Below are positions 4,637 through 7,652 of a stretch of 7,652 bases of DNA, one piece after another. Both the position numbers and the translations under genes were made by a program. Source of the stretch: a bacterium (Candidatus Ratteibacteria) CG_4_9_14_3_um_filter_41_21 (lineage in GTDB: Bacteria; Ratteibacteria; UBA8468); contig PFWI01000166.1 in the NCBI GenBank assembly GCA_002791075.1, positions 1-7,652 of the forward strand. Direction: 5' to 3'. How positions within the stretch are numbered: the stretch's first letter is position 1; the number at the start of each line of letters is the position of its first letter. The notes beneath the pieces are model-generated. The model searched no databases and was not told the origin of the DNA. It worked only from the letters and a program-made list of their open reading frames with translations.

Positions 4637-5752
4637 ATGGAGAGAATCAGGGAGATAGTTGAAAGAATCAAGCCGGTTGACCAGAGACTTATGGAAAAGA
4701 CGCAGAAGAGATTGGACAATCTTACCAAGCCGATCGGGAGTATGGGAAAGCTGGAAGAATTTGCCAAGAGAATCACCGGCATCACCAGAAAAGATAATCC
4801 TTCACTGGAAAAGAAAGCAATCTTCACCTTTGCTGCTGACCATGGTGTTGCCGAGGAAGGAGTGAGCGCCTATCCCTCTGAGGTTACCGCCCAGATGGTT
4901 AATAATTTTTTATCGGGAGGAGCCGGCATCAATGTATTAGCCCGGCACCTTGGAGCAAGGGTGGTAGTGGTGGATATGGGGGTGAAGGAAGATTGCCACG
5001 TCGTCCGCTTTAAAGAGTGGACTCCTCGCAATGACACTTCGTGTCAGTTAAAAATTAAGAAGATAAATTATGGGACAAGGAACATAACAAGGGAACCGGC
5101 AATGACTAAAAAAGAGGCGATTGCCTCAATCTTAGCCGGGGCAGAGGTCTTTGAAGAAGAGCATAAGAAAAATGGCATTGATATTATCGGAATTGGTGAG
5201 ATGGGCATTGGAAATACAACAGCGGCCAGCAGTATCCTTGCCGCAATCACCAGGGCAAGAGTAGAGGATGTTACCGGCCGGGGGACCGGGATTGATGACA
5301 AACAATTGAAGAATAAGATTAAAGTAATCAAAAAAGCATTAATGCTAAACCAACCTGACCCGGCGAACCCGATTGATGTTTTAACCAAAGTTGGCGGTTA
5401 TGAAATTGGCGGGTTGGCCGGTGTTGTTCTGATGGCTGCTGCCAACAAGGTTCCGGTAGTGATGGACGGTTTCATCTCTACTGTCAGCGCGCTTATCGCC
5501 ACTCAACTGGCTCCTTTAGTTAAGGATTATCTCTTTGCCTCCCATAACTCGGTGGAAATTGGCCATAAGATTGCCCTGAAAGCAGTCGGTCAAAGACCAA
5601 TGTTTGATCTTGAGATGAGATTGGGGGAGGGGACCGGGGCAGCCCTGGCGATTAATATTATCGAGGCCGGAGTCAAAATTTTGGAGCAAATGGCAAGTTT
5701 TGCCGAGGCCGGAGTCTCAGAGAAAATACGAAACCACAGAAAAATAATGTAA
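4637..5752 (+). CDS. cobT: Nicotinate-nucleotide:dimethylbenzimidazole phosphoribosyltransferase
   Basis: Transfers phosphoribose from nicotinate mononucleotide to the lower-ligand base, giving the alpha-ribazole phosphate used by CobS. Hallmarks are LDNLTKPIGSMGKLE (26-40), FAADHGVAEEGVSAYP (65-80), GGAGINVLAR, GIGEMGIGNTT (185-195, Glu188), TGRGTG and MRLGEGTGAA (327-336, Glu331 being the expected general base). The ATG at 4637 follows GAAGGGGGG at 4-base spacing, lies after the terminator and gives 371 residues; an in-frame ATG at 4451 is inside the riboswitch aptamer and is not the start. The family is usually about 350 residues. The excess is explained by residues 119-137, which a palindromic repeat encodes in the loop between VVVDMGV and KKINYGTRN. 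The C-terminal NHRKIM runs into a CACGAAT repeat whose first bases form the stop. The true lower ligand may be another base. Confidence 0.95.
   Translation: MERIREIVERIKPVDQRLMEKTQKRLDNLTKPIGSMGKLEEFAKRITGITRKDNPSLEKKAIFTFAADHGVAEEGVSAYPSEVTAQMVNNFLSGGAGINVLARHLGARVVVVDMGVKEDCHVVRFKEWTPRNDTSCQLKIKKINYGTRNITREPAMTKKEAIASILAGAEVFEEEHKKNGIDIIGIGEMGIGNTTAASSILAAITRARVEDVTGRGTGIDDKQLKNKIKVIKKALMLNQPDPANPIDVLTKVGGYEIGGLAGVVLMAAANKVPVVMDGFISTVSALIATQLAPLVKDYLFASHNSVEIGHKIALKAVGQRPMFDLEMRLGEGTGAALAINIIEAGVKILEQMASFAEAGVSEKIRNHRKIM
4991..5047. repeat. ATTGCCACG palindromic repeat inserted in frame in cobT
   Basis: It shares GATTGCCACGTCGTCCGC and GGACTCCTCGCAA with the reverse complement of 5835-5880, and ATTGCCACG plus CTCGCAATGACA with 5903-5937. 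Two internal hairpins occur: GTCCGCT/AGTGGAC (5003-5009, 5016-5022; one G-U pair) and TGACAC/GTGTCA (5032-5037, 5041-5046). It encodes residues 119-137 of CobT without a stop or frame change. Confidence 0.85.
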
Positions 5753-5973
5753 CCACGAATTAACACGAATGAACACGAAAAAAATTAAAGAATAGTCATT
5801 GCGAGGCATAGCCGAAGCAATCCGACGAAGTCGTTGCGAGGAGTCCGCCCAGCAATATTGGCGGACGACGTGGCAATCTCATCTTTTTCATAGAAGTGAG
5901 GGATTGCCACGCTCATTGTCATTCGCTCGCAATGACAGCTACGCTGTCAGTTCTTATTCGTGTGCATTCGTGG
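5751..5973. repeat. Composite nested repeat between cobT and cobS
   Basis: Outer arms: AACCACGAATTAACACGAAT with GAACACGAA (5751-5779) facing TTCTTATTCGTGTGCATTCGTGG (5951-5973). Nested inside are GTCATTGCGAG (5795-5805)/CTCGCAATGAC (5926-5936), CGTGGCAATC (5869-5878)/GATTGCCACG (5902-5911), a GTCCGCC/GGCGGAC hairpin (5842-5848, 5859-5865) and TGACAGC/GCTGTCA (5933-5939, 5943-5949). The inner element is the family inserted in cobT. The region holds no gene. Confidence 0.85.
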
Positions 5974-5985
5974 CTAAATAAATTT

Positions 5986-6729
5986 ATGGTAAAGAAATTT
6001 TTAGCGGCATTACAGTTTTTAACCATTATTCCCATACCCAGAGGAATAAGGATAGAGAAGCAGGATTCAGCCGGCTCGCTGATTTTCTTTCCTCTGGTTG
6101 GTCTGTTTATGGGCGGAGCCTTGCTTCTGATGGAGATTTCTCTGAACAAATTTGTTTCCCCTCTTATTCTTAACCTGCTCCTCCTGTTGGTCTGGGTTGG
6201 TATTACCGGGGCTCTCCACCTGGATGGTCTTGCCGATACGGTTGATGGTTTCTCCGGGGGCAGGAATAAAGAGGAAATCTTAAAGATTATGACCGACAGC
6301 TGCATTGGGGCTAAAGGCGCAGCAGCATTGATTCTTTTTCTGGGAGCAAAATTTCTTTTCCTTTGCCAATTGCCCTTTACCTTTCGTAATTATGCTTTGC
6401 TTTTTACTCCTGCTTTAGGTCGCTGGGCAATGGTTTTGGCAATGACTTTTTCTTCTTATGCCAAAAAGGAAGGATTAGGAAGGATATTTGTTGAAGGGAA
6501 TGACAAGAAGGAAGCATTAATTACTTCTCTGCTCATGATTCTACTTGGTTTGCTTCTATTTAAGTCCTTTTTTATCTACCTTCTTTTTGGAATTCTCTTA
6601 ATAACATTTCTTCTTTTAACAATCTTTAAAAGAAGAATCAGGGGAATCACCGGGGATAATTTGGGAGCAATAAATGAAATTATTGAGGTTGTCGCTCTTC
6701 TGATTATCATCCTCGGCAATAGTTCGTAG
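5986..6729 (+). CDS. cobS: Adenosylcobinamide-GDP ribazoletransferase (cobalamin synthase)
   Basis: Membrane enzyme that condenses adenosylcobinamide-GDP (from CobU) with alpha-ribazole or its phosphate (from CobT) to finish the nucleotide loop. The 247 residues equal the usual length. Motifs are the N-terminal FLAALQFLTIIPIP (5-18), the catalytic/metal region LHLDGLADTVDGFSGG (77-92), IMTDSCIGAKGAAALI (101-116), ALGRWAMVLA (143-152) and GDNLGAINEIIEV (223-235). Several strongly hydrophobic segments follow (about 33-50, 56-75, 112-128, 178-212, 235-245). The ATG at 5986 gives the standard N-terminus; an in-frame GTG at 5896 would add 30 residues translated from repeat DNA and is rejected. There is no Shine-Dalgarno sequence, only AT-rich DNA next to the repeat. 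The TAG stop is part of the palindromic repeat that follows. Confidence 0.94.
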   Translation: MVKKFLAALQFLTIIPIPRGIRIEKQDSAGSLIFFPLVGLFMGGALLLMEISLNKFVSPLILNLLLLLVWVGITGALHLDGLADTVDGFSGGRNKEEILKIMTDSCIGAKGAAALILFLGAKFLFLCQLPFTFRNYALLFTPALGRWAMVLAMTFSSYAKKEGLGRIFVEGNDKKEALITSLLMILLGLLLFKSFFIYLLFGILLITFLLLTIFKRRIRGITGDNLGAINEIIEVVALLIIILGNSS

Positions 6730-6770
6730 TGGCCGAGTTTACTCGGCGGTCAACCAAGGTTGACCACTAC
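6726..6770. repeat. Two-hairpin palindromic repeat (GTAGTGG...CCACTAC) at the cobS stop
   Basis: Outer arms GTAGTGG (6726-6732)/CCACTAC (6764-6770) enclose GCCGAG/CTCGGC (6732-6737, 6742-6747, loop TTTA) and GGTCAACC/GGTTGACC (6748-6755, 6758-6765). The plan is that of the element at 1853-1904, but the stems differ with pairing kept. Bases 6727-6729 are the cobS stop codon. It could also act as a transcript-end hairpin, although no T tract follows. Confidence 0.8.
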
Positions 6771-6783
6771 ATTAAAATTCTTT

Positions 6784-6834
6784 TCCCCTCACCTTAATCC
6801 TCCCCCTCAAGGGGGGAGGAGATAGGTGGGGGTG
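6784..6834. repeat. GC-rich palindromic repeat, diverged copy 3, before cobD
   Basis: CCCCTCACCTTAATCCTCCCCCTC faces GGGGGGAGGAGATAGGTGGGGG: the same outer and inner arm plan as 2552-2603 with changed bases. Its last bases, GGTGGGGGTG (6825-6834), are the only Shine-Dalgarno-like sequence before the cobD ATG, at 7-base spacing. Confidence 0.75.
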
Positions 6835-6841
6835 TAAATTG

Positions 6842-7652
6842 ATGAAAAATTGGCTTCACGGAGGTAATATCGGGCAGGCGGCAGAAGAATCTAAAATTTC
6901 TCCAAACGATATCCTTGACTTTTCTGCCAATATTAATCCTTTGGGCTTGCCGGAGCGGTTAAAAAGGGAGATTAAGGAAAATCTCCCGGAAATTCTTCAT
7001 TATCCTGACCCTGAATACAAGTTGCTAAGAGAAGAAATCGCCTGCTATCATAATATTGATTACCAAAAGATAATCGTTGAAAATGGCTCCACGCCCCTAA
7101 TCTATCTTTTTGTCCAGGCATTTGCTCCCGGGAAAGCTTTAGTCCTTATCCCCGCATTTTCAGAATATGAAAGGGCTTTAAGAACCCGGAAAAGCAAAAT
7201 AAGATTTTTCCCTCTCCGGGAAAAAAATAATTTTTCGTTTGAATTAAAGGAATTTCTCAAGCATATAAAAGGGATAGATATTGTCTTTCTCTGTAATCCC
7301 AATAACCCTACCGGAACCATTTTCCCTCACGAAGAACTGATGAAGATAGTAAAATTGAGTGAAAGAAAAAATATTCTTCTTTTTCTTGATGAAGCCTTTA
7401 TTGACTACCAGGAGGAGGAAAGTTTTAAAAAAAGAGTTGGCAAAAATCTCTTTATTCTAAGGTCATTTACCAAATTCTTCTGTATCCCGGGGCTCCGGCT
7501 TGGCTACGGCATAGGGAACGAAAGAGTGATTCAAAGATTAAATAAAGTCAGAGCGCCCTGGTCGGTAAACAGTTTAGCCCAAATTGCCGGTATCTCTCTC
7601 CTGCAGGATGAACAATTTATTAAGAAAAGTAGAAAATTTATGGAAAAGGAAA
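6842..7652 (+). CDS. cobD: Threonine-phosphate decarboxylase (3' end cut by window edge)
   Basis: PLP enzyme of the class I/II aminotransferase fold that decarboxylates L-threonine O-3-phosphate to (R)-1-amino-2-propanol phosphate, the linker of the nucleotide loop. The 270 visible residues of about 350-365 start with WLHGGNIGQAAEE, a typical CobD opening, then DFSANINPLG (26-35), HYPDPEYKLLREEIA, NPNNPTG (152-158), FLDEAFIDY, and RSFTKFFCIPGLRLGYG with the expected PLP lysine at Lys211. Histidinol-phosphate aminotransferase is the main alternative; HGGN, SANINPLG and the KFFxIPGLRLGY form favour CobD, as does the position after cobS. The ATG at 6842 is preceded by GGTGGGGGTG from a palindromic repeat. 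Stop codon and C-terminal domain lie outside the window. Confidence 0.9.
   Translation, partial: MKNWLHGGNIGQAAEESKISPNDILDFSANINPLGLPERLKREIKENLPEILHYPDPEYKLLREEIACYHNIDYQKIIVENGSTPLIYLFVQAFAPGKALVLIPAFSEYERALRTRKSKIRFFPLREKNNFSFELKEFLKHIKGIDIVFLCNPNNPTGTIFPHEELMKIVKLSERKNILLFLDEAFIDYQEEESFKKRVGKNLFILRSFTKFFCIPGLRLGYGIGNERVIQRLNKVRAPWSVNSLAQIAGISLLQDEQFIKKSRKFMEKE

Noticed and set aside
5896..5985. 30-residue extension of cobS from a GTG at 5896
   Set aside because: It is translated repeat DNA. The ATG at 5986 gives the standard CobS N-terminus and length.
5753..5985. Insertion sequence with terminal inverted repeats
   Set aside because: The arms are inverted but no transposase frame lies between them and the span is only about 220 bases. 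It is better described as nested non-coding palindromes.

Overview
The window looks like a chromosomal segment of an uncultured, moderately AT-rich anaerobic bacterium. It carries an Rnf-complex gene, a cobalamin (B12) nucleotide-loop cluster, a methyl-tetrahydrofolate-type methyltransferase and an unusually dense load of short palindromic repeats. Such repeat loads are familiar from candidate phyla such as Omnitrophota. That placement is an impression from gene content and repeat style, not a phylogenetic result.

Left part, minus strand: rnfE (cut by the left edge) lies downstream of a mandelate racemase/muconate lactonizing enzyme (enolase superfamily) gene of unknown substrate. A 235-base gap separates them, with a good promoter directly in front of rnfE. 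The 712-base divergent intergenic region (2268-2979) holds diffuse CACGAAT repeats, a GC-rich palindrome, a near-perfect sigma-70 promoter, a long cobalamin riboswitch and its intrinsic terminator.

Right part, plus strand: cobU, a pterin-binding methyltransferase, a second compact cobalamin riboswitch with terminator, then cobT, cobS and cobD (cut by the right edge). CobD makes the aminopropanol phosphate arm. CobU activates adenosylcobinamide to the GDP form. CobT activates the lower-ligand base. CobS joins the halves in the membrane. The methyltransferase between cobU and cobT is a likely consumer of corrinoid chemistry (methyl transfer from a folate-type carrier to a corrinoid protein). 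Two riboswitches therefore gate the cluster, one at its head and one before cobT.

The most unusual aspect is the repeats. At least four palindromic families are present and they enter genes: one is an in-frame 17-codon insert in the enolase-superfamily gene, another an in-frame insert of about 18 codons in cobT, a third encodes the visible C-terminus of RnfE. Others start exactly in the stop codons of cobU, cobT and cobS, and one places a Shine-Dalgarno-like stretch in front of cobD. This resembles the protein-coding palindromic elements described in Rickettsia, but with different sequences.
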